Positions 1-5,669 are shown, numbered from the stretch's first letter. The stretch is 10,567 nt of DNA from Pseudomonadota bacterium (GCA_023412175.1 JAEYOB010000776.1:1-10567), one strand, 5' to 3'. Made by a program: numbers and translations. Notes: a model not told the origin generated them from the letters alone.

Positions 1-1
1 G

Positions 2-838
2 GACAGCATCGCGCCGCGCCAGTGGGAGAACGGGCCGGACCTGTGGGCAGCGCGCTATCTCTGGCCGCGCGCCGAATCGCACAAGTACGCGCGCGGCCAT
101 GCGGTGGTGTTGGGTGGCGCGCGGATGACCGGAGCCGGGCGGCTGGCCGCTCGGGCGGCGCTGCGCGCCGGGGCCGGGCTGGTCACCGTGGCCTGCCCGC
201 CGGAAGCCTTCGCGCTCTACCCCGCGGCCTCGCCCAGCCTCATCGTCGATCCGCTGGCCGACGACCAGGATTTTGCGGCGCTGCTTGCGGACCCGCGCAA
301 GAACGCCGTCCTGCTCGGCCCCGGCGCCGGGGTGGGGGAGCACAGCCGCGCCCGCGTGCTGGTGACGCTCGATGCCGGCAAGGCGTGCGTGCTGGACGCC
401 GACGCGCTGACCTCCTTCGCCGGGGCGCCCGGCGACCTGCTCGGCCGGCTGGGCGAGCGGAGCGTGCTGACGCCGCACGAGGGGGAGTTCGTGCGCCTCT
501 TCGACGCCAGGGGCGACAAGATGAGCCGCGCCCGCGCCGCCGCGGCGCGCTGCGGTGCGGTGGTGCTGCTGAAGGGGGCGGACACGGTGATCGCCGCACC
601 GGACGGGCGTGCCGTCCTCAACGGCAGCGCGCCGCCCGATCTGGCGACCGCGGGGGCGGGGGACGTGCTGGCCGGGATGATCCTCGGGCTTCTGGCGCAG
701 GGCATGGATGGTTTTGATGCCGCTTGCGCCGCGGCGTGGCTGCACGGTGAGGCGGCGGCCGGGTTCGGTCCCGGCCTGATCGCCGAGGACCTGCCCGATG
801 CGTTGCCCGCCGTGCTGCGGCGGTTGAAGACGATGTAG
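2..838 (+). CDS. nnrD: ADP/ATP-dependent NAD(P)H-hydrate dehydratase domain, 5'-truncated by window edge
   Basis: The reading frame is already open at base 2 and runs to a TAG stop, giving 278 visible residues; the true start lies outside the window. Seen in the sequence (fragment numbering): a HKYxRGH...VLGG entry segment near residues 27-40, GPGAGVGE at 106-113, LDADAL at 131-136, LTPHEGE at 156-162, and the nucleotide-binding signature AGAGDVLAG at 217-225, whose Asp221 matches the family catalytic acid. These are hallmarks of the ribokinase-like NnrD/YjeF C-terminal domain, which dehydrates the damaged cofactor S-NAD(P)HX back to NAD(P)H in the cytoplasm. In many bacteria it is fused behind an NnrE epimerase domain. 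The residues before the HKY segment fit such a linker, but the epimerase part is not visible, so the fusion is inferred. An ATG at base 104 lies inside the domain and is not the real start. The gene converges on the unknown minus-strand pair. Confidence 0.93.
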   Translation, partial: DSIAPRQWENGPDLWAARYLWPRAESHKYARGHAVVLGGARMTGAGRLAARAALRAGAGLVTVACPPEAFALYPAASPSLIVDPLADDQDFAALLADPRKNAVLLGPGAGVGEHSRARVLVTLDAGKACVLDADALTSFAGAPGDLLGRLGERSVLTPHEGEFVRLFDARGDKMSRARAAAARCGAVVLLKGADTVIAAPDGRAVLNGSAPPDLATAGAGDVLAGMILGLLAQGMDGFDAACAAAWLHGEAAAGFGPGLIAEDLPDALPAVLRRLKTM

Positions 839-849
839 GTCCGTCCTAC
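835..849. other. Small hairpin carrying both convergent stop codons
   Basis: GTAGG (835-839) and CCTAC (845-849) form a perfect 5-bp inverted repeat with a 5-nt loop. The left arm contains the TAG stop of nnrD (836-838). The right arm contains the stop of the minus-strand gene that ends at 846. There is no T-run, so terminator function is only a possibility, and the short stem could be chance. Confidence 0.3.
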
Positions 850-1271
850 CGCAGATCCCAGCGCCGCGGCGGCATGCGGCGCCAGGCGGCGCCGGTCGGG
901 CGCCGGTCGTGGGGCAGGGATCCGCCGAACCGGGCCGGAACCTCGTGCACCGGCAGAGCGTCGGTGTCCGGCCCGTCTTCGGCATCGAGTGCGGCCGGCT
1001 GAGTCTCGCGGCTGTCCATCTCGGCGATCCATGCGGCGGTCTCCGCCAGGACGACGGCGATCTTCGCGGCCTCCGCGGCGTTGCCCTCCGACCGCCTTTC
1101 CGCCTCGATCATGCGCAGCAGACGGCGGCGGCCCAGCGGCCCCGTCATCAACTCGCGCAGCAGCAGCGACGCCGCGCCGGGCGGCAGCGTCTGGCTGCGC
1201 GCGACCAGCGCCACCTGGTCGGCGAGCAGGGCGGTGATCGAGAAGGCGGTCGGATCGGTCTGCAAGGCCAC
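846..1271 (-). CDS. Hypothetical protein, 141 residues (second gene of unknown pair)
   Basis: I do not recognise this family. The frame begins with GTG at 1271. It is supported by an AAAGGAG Shine-Dalgarno sequence six bases upstream, which is why I accept it although most minus-strand frames here are GC shadows. The N-terminal two thirds look largely helical and rich in Ala, Leu and Arg: residues about 10-60 contain ITALLADQVALVARS and a basic LGRRRLLRMIEAERR stretch, and residues about 65-90 contain an Ala-rich helix ending in AAWIAEM. An acidic, proline-containing linker follows, and the C-terminal tail is basic with several Trp and Arg residues. There is no signal peptide, membrane segment or cysteine motif. 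It lies 35 bp downstream of the 68-residue gene on the same strand, so the two are probably one transcript. The stop is 7 bp from that of nnrD. Confidence 0.72.
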   Translation of the reverse strand: MALQTDPTAFSITALLADQVALVARSQTLPPGAASLLLRELMTGPLGRRRLLRMIEAERRSEGNAAEAAKIAVVLAETAAWIAEMDSRETQPAALDAEDGPDTDALPVHEVPARFGGSLPHDRRPTGAAWRRMPPRRWDLR

Positions 1272-1277
1272 GGGAAA

Positions 1278-1284
1278 CTCCTTT
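1278..1284 (-). promoter_or_regulatory. Ribosome binding site for the 141-residue gene
   Basis: On the minus strand this reads AAAGGAG, followed by a 6-base spacer (TTTCCC) and a GTG start. It decides the GTG start and is the best evidence that the frame is translated. Confidence 0.75.
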
Positions 1285-1306
1285 GCCGCGTCCTGTCTCC
1301 AGGCGG

Positions 1307-1513
1307 TCAGGCGGCTTCGTCGAACGGGCGGGTGCGCCGATTGCGGCGGACGGTCTCAAGGACGGCCAGGACGTCGGCCCGTGTGACGCCGTCGCGGGTC
1401 ATCAGCAGATCCATGATCGGATCGTCGAGCAGGCGCTCGACCATGCTGCCGGGATTGGCCATGCTGCCGGGTTTGGCGTGGCGGGCCTTCTTGAACGGAA
1501 TGGCGAACGGCAT
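1307..1513 (-). CDS. Hypothetical small protein, 68 residues (first gene of unknown pair)
   Basis: I do not recognise this protein. The ATG at 1513 is preferred over the upstream ATG at 1570 because a full AGGAGG lies seven bases before it. The product starts MPFAIPFKKARH, a basic amphipathic N-terminus. It continues through a duplicated hexapeptide (AKPGSM, ANPGSM) at about residues 12-23. The rest is a compact, probably helical domain, VERLLDDPIMDLLMTRDGVTRADVLAVLETVRRNRR, ending in an acidic tail. The phrase DGVTRADVLAVLE looks like a turn into a helix, as in small helical DNA- or protein-binding modules, but no family can be named. No membrane segment or signal peptide is evident. It is 35 bp upstream of the 141-residue gene and probably cotranscribed with it. 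Confidence 0.72.
   Translation of the reverse strand: MPFAIPFKKARHAKPGSMANPGSMVERLLDDPIMDLLMTRDGVTRADVLAVLETVRRNRRTRPFDEAA
1441..1476. repeat. 18-bp tandem duplication inside the 68-residue gene
   Basis: Two adjacent 18-bp copies (1441-1458 and 1459-1476) differ at one base (A versus T near the 3' end of the unit). The unit is a multiple of three, so it keeps frame and encodes the repeated PGSM hexapeptide. It looks like a recent slippage duplication that could vary in copy number among strains. Confidence 0.85.
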
Positions 1514-1520
1514 GGCTTGT

Positions 1521-1526
1521 CCTCCT
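1521..1526 (-). promoter_or_regulatory. Consensus ribosome binding site for the 68-residue gene
   Basis: On the minus strand this is a full AGGAGG with a 7-base spacer to the ATG at 1513. It fixes that start against the in-frame ATG at 1570. Confidence 0.85.
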
Positions 1527-1650
1527 GGATCGGTTGCACCGGCCGTGACCGGACCTGCACCATGCCCCACCTCGGTTGCGGAGCGGTTGGAGCAATTTTG
1601 TGGTGTGTTCTATCTATCTGCTCCAGTCTTGTGTCGCCGCGCTGCGGCTT

Positions 1651-1677
1651 ATGGGCTAATACCGAAAGTATTCCCAT
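1651..1677. other. Two-part hairpin upstream of malonyl-CoA decarboxylase gene
   Basis: ATGGG (1651-1655) pairs with CCCAT (1673-1677), and AATAC (1658-1662) pairs with GTATT (1668-1672). This leaves a 2-nt bulge (CT) and a CGAAA loop. Ten paired bases in 27 nt is more than expected by chance. No T-run follows on the + strand. It could be an operator or an RNA structure; the sequence does not tell which. Confidence 0.5.
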
Positions 1678-1898
1678 CCAGCGCGCGCCGACGATGGCGG
1701 CCATCGCTGTTCTGAAGTGTGAGGAAATATTTCTGTCATCTACTCCGTTCGGGCCGAATCGGCGGGACGGGGTAGCGAACATCTGAGCGATAATGTCGCC
1801 CAGGAGCGGGTGTGCGACAATTCTGTAATGCGGACTAGGACCGACCTGGACTCCCGGGGGCGTCGTCACTGACCTACGGCCGGGCTTGGCGCACGCCG

Positions 1899-1916
1899 CT
1901 CGGCCTTTCGGTCGAG
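1899..1916 (+). other. Hairpin in presumed leader of malonyl-CoA decarboxylase gene
   Basis: CTCGGCC (1899-1905) and GGTCGAG (1910-1916) pair over seven positions with one G-T wobble around a TTTC loop. A second short stem follows at 1921-1932. Both lie less than 90 bp before the start codon, so they would be in the 5' leader if transcription starts upstream. No T-run follows, so a terminator is not supported. Confidence 0.4.
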
Positions 1917-1987
1917 GGCTGCCCCGAGGGGCTAGGACGCGCTGGACGCTTGTGCCGGCGGCCATCTCGCTTCAGAATCAAATTATC

Positions 1988-3490
1988 ATGAGCGACACCA
2001 ATGCGACCATCGTGCCCACGGCCGCTCCTGCCGCCGATGTGGCCGCTCCGCAGCCCGGTCTGTTCGACCGGGCGTTGGAAAACCTGCGTTCCCGCTGGCG
2101 CGACATCGCCGCCTCCGCCCGCGAGGCGGTGGGCGCCGCGCCGCGCCCGCACCTGCCGCGCGAGGACGCCGAACGGCTGAAGGCGCAGATGCAGGCCTGC
2201 CTGGAGGCGCGCGGCGGCGAGGTGTCGGCGCGCGCCCGCGCAGCCCAGCTCGGCCGCACCTATCTGGCGCTCGACCCGCAGGGGCGGCGCAACTTCCTGG
2301 GCATTCTGGCGCGCGACTTCGACGTGGACCGCGGGGCGGTGGACGCCGCGGTGGACGCCTTCCACGCCGCTCCCGACCCGGCCGCCCGCAGCCGCGCCGA
2401 ACGCGCGTTGCGCCGGGCGCTGGAGCCGCCGCGCCTGACCCTGCTGACGCAGTTCAACGCCCTGCCGGAGGGGGTGAAGTTCCTGGTCGACCTGCGCGCC
2501 GAACTGCTGGAGATGGCCGCCGGCGTGCCCGAGTTGCGGGCGCTGGAGGACGACCTGAAGAACCTGCTGCGCGGCTGGTTCGACGTCGGCTTCCTGGAGA
2601 TGCGGCGAATCACCTGGGACAGCCCGGCCTCGCTGCTGGAGAAGCTGATCAAGTACGAGGCGGTGCACGAGATCCGCGGCTGGCAGGACCTCAAGGACCG
2701 GCTTGATTCGGACCGCCGCTGCTTCGCCTTCTTCCACCCGCGCATGCCCGACGAGCCGTTGATCTTCGTCGAGGTGGCGCTGGTCGAGGGCATGTCCGAC
2801 ACCGTGCAGGCGCTGCTCGACCCGTCGGCGCCGGTCTGCGACCCGAAGTCGGCGGACAGCGCCATCTTCTACTCCATCTCCAACGCGCAGAAGGGGCTGG
2901 CCGGGATCAGCTTCGGCAACTTCCTGATCAAGCGCGTGGCCGATGGGCTCGCCTCCGAGTTCCCGAACCTGAAGACCTTCGCCACGCTGTCGCCGATTCC
3001 CGGCTTCCGCCGCTGGCTGGACCTGGAACTGGCGCGCCGCGGCGACACGCTGCTGGCGTCGGGCGAGCGTGAGAAGATCGCCGAGTGGCTGGACCTCGCC
3101 GAGGTGTCGATTCCCGGCCGCGGCGTGCTGGAAACCGCGCTGATCCGGGAGGGGTGGTTTGCCCACGAGGGCCTGGCCAAGGCTCTGCGGGCACCGCTGA
3201 TGCGCCTGGGGGCGCAGTACCTGATGGACGCCAAGAGCGACGGCCGGGACGGCGGGCCGGCGCGGGCGCGCGACCCGGTCGCGCACTTCCACCTGTCCAA
3301 CGGCGCCCGGATGGAGCGGCTGAACTGGATGGCCGACCGTTCGGAGAAGGGCCTCAAGCAGTCCTGCGGCATGATGATCAACTACCGCTACCGCCTGAGC
3401 GAGGTGGAGGCCAACCACGAAGCCTACACGGGCGAAGGCAGGGTCACCGCCTCCTCCGCCATGCGGGGGCTGCTGAAGGGCGCGCCGTAG
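1988..3490 (+). CDS. Malonyl-CoA decarboxylase (MCD family)
   Basis: The protein has 500 residues. It converts malonyl-CoA to acetyl-CoA and CO2, either in malonate use or to remove malonyl-CoA. It fits the MCD fold: a helical N-terminal domain (about 1-190), then a GNAT-like catalytic domain (about 190-500). Seen in the catalytic part: HPRMPDEPLIFVEVALV, IFYSISNAQKGLAG, FGNFLIKRV, LSPIPGF with Ser335, and HFHLSNGA with His435. By comparison with human MCD (Ser329 and His423, from memory) these are the likely catalytic Ser-His pair; the spacing is similar. The C-terminal SCGMMINYRYRL is also typical. I chose ATG 1988, giving MSDTNATIV, although no Shine-Dalgarno sequence precedes it. An upstream TTG at 1886 would add 34 residues unlike the family and also lacks one. 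No peroxisomal or export signal is present. No malonyl-CoA synthetase or malonate transporter gene is adjacent, so malonate catabolism as the role is unproven here. Confidence 0.93.
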   Translation: MSDTNATIVPTAAPAADVAAPQPGLFDRALENLRSRWRDIAASAREAVGAAPRPHLPREDAERLKAQMQACLEARGGEVSARARAAQLGRTYLALDPQGRRNFLGILARDFDVDRGAVDAAVDAFHAAPDPAARSRAERALRRALEPPRLTLLTQFNALPEGVKFLVDLRAELLEMAAGVPELRALEDDLKNLLRGWFDVGFLEMRRITWDSPASLLEKLIKYEAVHEIRGWQDLKDRLDSDRRCFAFFHPRMPDEPLIFVEVALVEGMSDTVQALLDPSAPVCDPKSADSAIFYSISNAQKGLAGISFGNFLIKRVADGLASEFPNLKTFATLSPIPGFRRWLDLELARRGDTLLASGEREKIAEWLDLAEVSIPGRGVLETALIREGWFAHEGLAKALRAPLMRLGAQYLMDAKSDGRDGGPARARDPVAHFHLSNGARMERLNWMADRSEKGLKQSCGMMINYRYRLSEVEANHEAYTGEGRVTASSAMRGLLKGAP

Positions 3491-3491
3491 G

Positions 3492-3518
3492 ACCGGCGGC
3501 GGTCACCGCCCGGCCGGT
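3492..3518. terminator. Strong hairpin at convergent gene junction, possible bidirectional terminator
   Basis: ACCGGC (3492-3497) pairs with GCCGGT (3513-3518), and GGCG (3498-3501) pairs with CGCC (3507-3510). The loop is GTCAC and there is a 2-nt bulge on the right arm. The core GGCGGTCACCGCC is a perfect palindrome. The structure spans the 12-bp gap between two convergent genes and includes the thioesterase stop codon. There is no T-run on either strand, so factor-independent termination would be inefficient; the terminator call rests on position and stem strength. Confidence 0.45.
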
Positions 3519-3943
3519 TCCGCCTCCTCCTCGGGGGAGACGACCTCGAAGGCGGCGCGCAGGGCGTCGGGGATATCGCGCGGCTGGCCGCTGCGGAAAT
3601 CGACGTGGACCCAGGTGGTCTCGGCCGTGGCGAGGGTCTGGCCGTCGCGGTCGCGGCGGAACAGGTACTTGCGCGGCGAGCTGCGCTGCCCGAATCCGGA
3701 CACCCAGGTCAGCAGCGTGATCCCGTCGCCGAGAAGGGCCGGGCGCCGGTACTCGATGGCATGCGAGCGGACCACCCAGCCGGCGCCGGCCTCCAGGTAG
3801 CGCTCCAGCGGCCAGCCCTGGGCCGCCGAATGGGCGATCGCCACATCCTGCATCCAGGCCAGATACTTCAGATTGTTGACGTGCCGCAGCTCGTCGATGG
3901 CGTCCGGGGGAACGGTGAAGGTCTGGGCAAACACCCTGGGCAT
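3503..3943 (-). CDS. Acyl-CoA thioesterase, 4-hydroxybenzoyl-CoA thioesterase-like hotdog fold
   Basis: The protein has 146 residues, the usual length for a single-hotdog thioesterase that hydrolyses acyl-CoA to free acid and CoA. The N-terminal signature IDELRHVNNLKYLAWMQ at about residues 16-32 matches the family's D-x-x-x-HVNNxxY motif, with Asp17 the likely catalytic acid. The second half shows the expected strand pattern, with WVVRSHAIEYRRPALLGD and then TTWVHVDFRSGQPRDIP. The ATG at 3943 is chosen because GCAGGAG lies six bases before it and the family begins here. The frame stays open to an ATG at 4036, but that adds 31 unlikely residues. The natural substrate cannot be read from sequence. 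The neighbouring malonyl-CoA decarboxylase gene is convergent, so a shared role in acyl-CoA metabolism is suggestive, not operonic. Regulation is probably through the palindrome at 3966-3981. Confidence 0.9.
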   Translation of the reverse strand: MPRVFAQTFTVPPDAIDELRHVNNLKYLAWMQDVAIAHSAAQGWPLERYLEAGAGWVVRSHAIEYRRPALLGDGITLLTWVSGFGQRSSPRKYLFRRDRDGQTLATAETTWVHVDFRSGQPRDIPDALRAAFEVVSPEEEAEPAGR

Positions 3944-3949
3944 GGCGCA

Positions 3950-3956
3950 CTCCTGC
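3950..3956 (-). promoter_or_regulatory. Ribosome binding site for the thioesterase gene
   Basis: On the minus strand this reads GCAGGAG with a 6-base spacer to the ATG at 3943. It settles the start against the upstream in-frame ATG at 4036. Confidence 0.8.
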
Positions 3957-3965
3957 GGGGAACGG

Positions 3966-3996
3966 CTTACGTTAACGTCAGGCCGACCGCCGTCAA
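3966..3996 (-). promoter_or_regulatory. Promoter with overlapping palindromic operator for the thioesterase gene
   Basis: On the minus strand TTGACG (3991-3996) is a good -35 box. A 16-base spacer leads to TAACGT (3969-3974) as a weak -10. That -10 sits inside a perfect 10-bp palindrome, ACGTTAACGT (3969-3978), which extends to 16 bp (3966-3981) with one mismatched pair. From memory, this type of palindrome resembles sites of LiuR-type MerR regulators of branched-chain and acyl-CoA catabolism in proteobacteria. The regulator's identity is inferred. Binding here would overlap the -10 and control the gene directly. Confidence 0.5.
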
Positions 3997-4062
3997 CCTT
4001 CAGCGGCGCGGTGCGGCCGACAGCGCGTACGACCATTTTGTGTGTTTGCTCGGAGTCCGTTG

Positions 4063-4071
4063 TGCTATAGA
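4063..4071 (+). promoter_or_regulatory. Possible extended -10 element for tRNA-Leu
   Basis: TG-C-TATAGA has the form of an extended -10, 61 bases before the mature tRNA 5' end. No good -35 is found at 16-18 bp; TTTGCT at 4045-4050 is 15 bp away. Between this site and the tRNA lie two palindromes, GGGGATCCCC (4100-4109) and GGCCGCGGCC (4111-4120), in what would be the tRNA leader. Confidence 0.35.
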
Positions 4072-4132
4072 CCGATCCAGCCCGGCGGACGGGGCGAGGG
4101 GGGATCCCCTGGCCGCGGCCGCCATTGCCGTT

Positions 4133-4217
4133 GCGGGCGTGGCGGAACTGGTAGACGCGCCGGATTTAGGTTCCGGTGACTTCGGTCGTGGGGGTTCGAG
4201 TCCCTTCGCCCGCACCA
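4133..4217 (+). tRNA. tRNA-Leu, anticodon UAG, CCA encoded
   Basis: The acceptor stem GCGGGCG (4133-4139) pairs fully with CGCCCGC (4207-4213). It is followed by discriminator A and an encoded CCA (4215-4217). The anticodon stem CCGGA/TCCGG (4160-4164 with 4172-4176) holds loop TTTAGGT, anticodon TAG at 4167-4169. That reads CUA and other CUN leucine codons by wobble. A long variable arm (about 4177-4189, with a TTCG turn) and the A-type T loop TTCGAGT confirm a class II tRNA-Leu of 85 nt. It lies 99 bp before tig on the same strand. Confidence 0.96.
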
Positions 4218-4316
4218 CGGCAATATCCCTGAACCCGATCTTCCGAGACGCGGGTCCGGGCCGCCCGTACCCCGGGGCGCCGCCGGAACCGCACAACGAG
4301 ACAGGCATTCGCTCCG

Positions 4317-5654
4317 ATGCAGATTACCGAAACCAGCGCCGACGGCCTCAAGCGCGAATTCAAGGTCGTCATCTCCGCCCAGGACATCGCCACCAAGGTG
4401 GACGGCAAGCTCGAAGAGCTGCGTAAGACCGTGCAGCTCCCCGGCTTCCGCCCGGGCAAGGTGCCGGTTGCCGTGATCAAGCAGCGCTACGGCGGCAGCG
4501 TGATGCACGAGGTCCTGGAAGACGCCGTCTCCGACAGCTCGCGCCTGGCGCTGAGCGAGCGCGGCCTGCGTCCGGCCCTCCAGCCGAAGATCGACATCGA
4601 GAAGTTCGAGGAGAACGGCGACCTCGAGTACAAGATGGCCGTCGAGCTGCTGCCCGACGTCGAGCCGGGCGACCTCGCCGGCATCGAGGTCGAGCGCCTG
4701 GTCGCCGAGGTGGCCGACAAGGACGTGGACGAGGCGCTTGAGCGTCTGGCCCAGTCGCGCTCCTCGACCGAGCCGGTCACCGAGGACCGCCCGGCCGCCA
4801 ACGGCGACACCGTGGTCATCGACTTCGCCGGCACCGTCGGCGGCGAGGCCCTGCCGGGCATGGACGCCAAGGACTTCAACCTCGAACTGGGCTCGAACCG
4901 CTTCGTCCCGGGCTTCGAGGAGCAGTTGGTCGGTGCCAAGGCCGGCAGCCACGTCACCGTGAACGTCAAGTTCCCCGAGGACTACCCGGCCGAGAAGCTG
5001 AAGGGCCAGGACACCGTCTTCGAGGTGGACGTCAAGGAGATCCGCCAGACCGTCCCCGGCAAGGTCGATGAGGACCTCGCCAAGGACTTCGGCATGGAGA
5101 GCCTGGAGAAGCTGAAGGAAGCCGTCCAGGACAAGCTGAAGCGCGACTACGCCGACGCCGCCCGCGTCAAGGTCAAGCGCCAGCTCCTCGACAAGCTGGC
5201 CGAGGGCCACAGCTTCGAGGTGCCGGCCGGCATGGTCGACATCGAGTTCGACGCCATCTGGCAGCGCCTCCAGCAGGAGATCCAGGCGGGCAACGCCGGC
5301 GAGGACGCAGACAAGTCCGAGGACGAGCTGAAGACCGAGTACCGCGCCATCGCCGAGCGCCGCGTGCGCCTGGGCCTGCTGCTGTCGGAAGTCGGCCGCC
5401 GCAACAACATCCAGGTCTCCCAGGACGAGATCAACCGCGCCCTCATCGCCGAGGCGCGCCGGTTCCCCGGCCAGGAGCGTCAGGTGTTCGAGTTCTTCAA
5501 GCAGAACCCGGGCGCCATGGAGAACCTGCGGGCGCCGATCTTCGAGGACAAGGTCGTCGACTACATCCTCGAGCTGGCCAAGGTCAGCGAGCGCACGGTT
5601 CCCGTCGAGGAACTGATGCGCGATCCGGACGAGGACGAGGCGCAGGCGGCCTGA
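4317..5654 (+). CDS. tig: Trigger factor, ribosome-associated chaperone and prolyl isomerase
   Basis: The protein has 445 residues, close to the E. coli protein's length. It binds near the ribosome exit tunnel, shields nascent chains, and its FKBP-type domain isomerises prolyl bonds. The N-terminal ribosome-binding domain (about 1-120) carries the signature GFRPGKVP at residues 43-50, including the Phe-Arg-x-x-Lys contacts to the large subunit. The PPIase domain is about 160-245, with NGDTVVIDFAGTVGG, LGSNRFVPGFEEQLVGAKAG and FPEDYPAEKLKGQDTVFEVDV. The rest is the helical substrate-cradling C-terminal domain, ending in an acidic tail. The ATG at 4317 starts the family's usual MQITET; only a poor, distant purine stretch (GAGACAGG) precedes it. 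It may be transcribed from its own unseen promoter or with the upstream tRNA. It ends 93 bp before clpP and has its own terminator. Confidence 0.98.
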   Translation: MQITETSADGLKREFKVVISAQDIATKVDGKLEELRKTVQLPGFRPGKVPVAVIKQRYGGSVMHEVLEDAVSDSSRLALSERGLRPALQPKIDIEKFEENGDLEYKMAVELLPDVEPGDLAGIEVERLVAEVADKDVDEALERLAQSRSSTEPVTEDRPAANGDTVVIDFAGTVGGEALPGMDAKDFNLELGSNRFVPGFEEQLVGAKAGSHVTVNVKFPEDYPAEKLKGQDTVFEVDVKEIRQTVPGKVDEDLAKDFGMESLEKLKEAVQDKLKRDYADAARVKVKRQLLDKLAEGHSFEVPAGMVDIEFDAIWQRLQQEIQAGNAGEDADKSEDELKTEYRAIAERRVRLGLLLSEVGRRNNIQVSQDEINRALIAEARRFPGQERQVFEFFKQNPGAMENLRAPIFEDKVVDYILELAKVSERTVPVEELMRDPDEDEAQAA

Positions 5655-5669
5655 GGCATGTTTCCTGAG

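Larger units (their letters stand above)
1514..1987. other. Gene-free divergent intergenic region rich in inverted repeats
   Basis: No supported gene lies here; frames crossing it have no ribosome binding site and look like shadows. It must hold the promoters of the minus-strand pair and of the malonyl-CoA decarboxylase gene. The stretch of about 1590-1840 is visibly AT-richer than the flanks. Perfect short inverted repeats seen are: ATGGG/CCCAT plus AATAC/GTATT (1651-1677), CGATGG-N3-CCATCG (1692-1706), GAAATATTTC (1724-1733), TTCGG-N-CCGAA (1748-1758), TGTCGC-N14-GCGACA (1794-1819), CTCGGCC-N4-GGTCGAG with one G-T pair (1899-1916), and GCCC-N4-GGGC (1921-1932). No convincing -35/-10 pair stands out; GATAAT at 1789-1794 is a possible -10 for the + strand. 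Confidence 0.7.

Noticed and set aside
1656..1664. CTAATACCG, which also occurs in 16S rRNA
   Set aside because: The match is only about ten bases and the flanks do not continue as 16S rRNA. It is part of a local hairpin, so I treat it as coincidence.
909..1786. Overlapping + strand frames across the unknown pair and the intergenic region
   Set aside because: They lack ribosome binding sites and are low-complexity Arg/Ala-rich. The minus-strand frames here have strong ribosome binding sites instead.
1886..1987. TTG start at 1886 extending malonyl-CoA decarboxylase by 34 residues
   Set aside because: The added residues are Arg/Ala-rich and unlike the family, there is no ribosome binding site, and they overlap the leader hairpins.
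1874..3418. 514-residue minus-strand open frame opposite malonyl-CoA decarboxylase
   Set aside because: It is an antisense shadow of a high-GC gene: rich in Arg, Gly, His and Ala, no recognisable motif, and fully opposite a well-supported family protein.
4065..5210. 381-residue minus-strand frame across tRNA-Leu and tig
   Set aside because: It runs through a tRNA gene and opposite trigger factor, with shadow-like composition.
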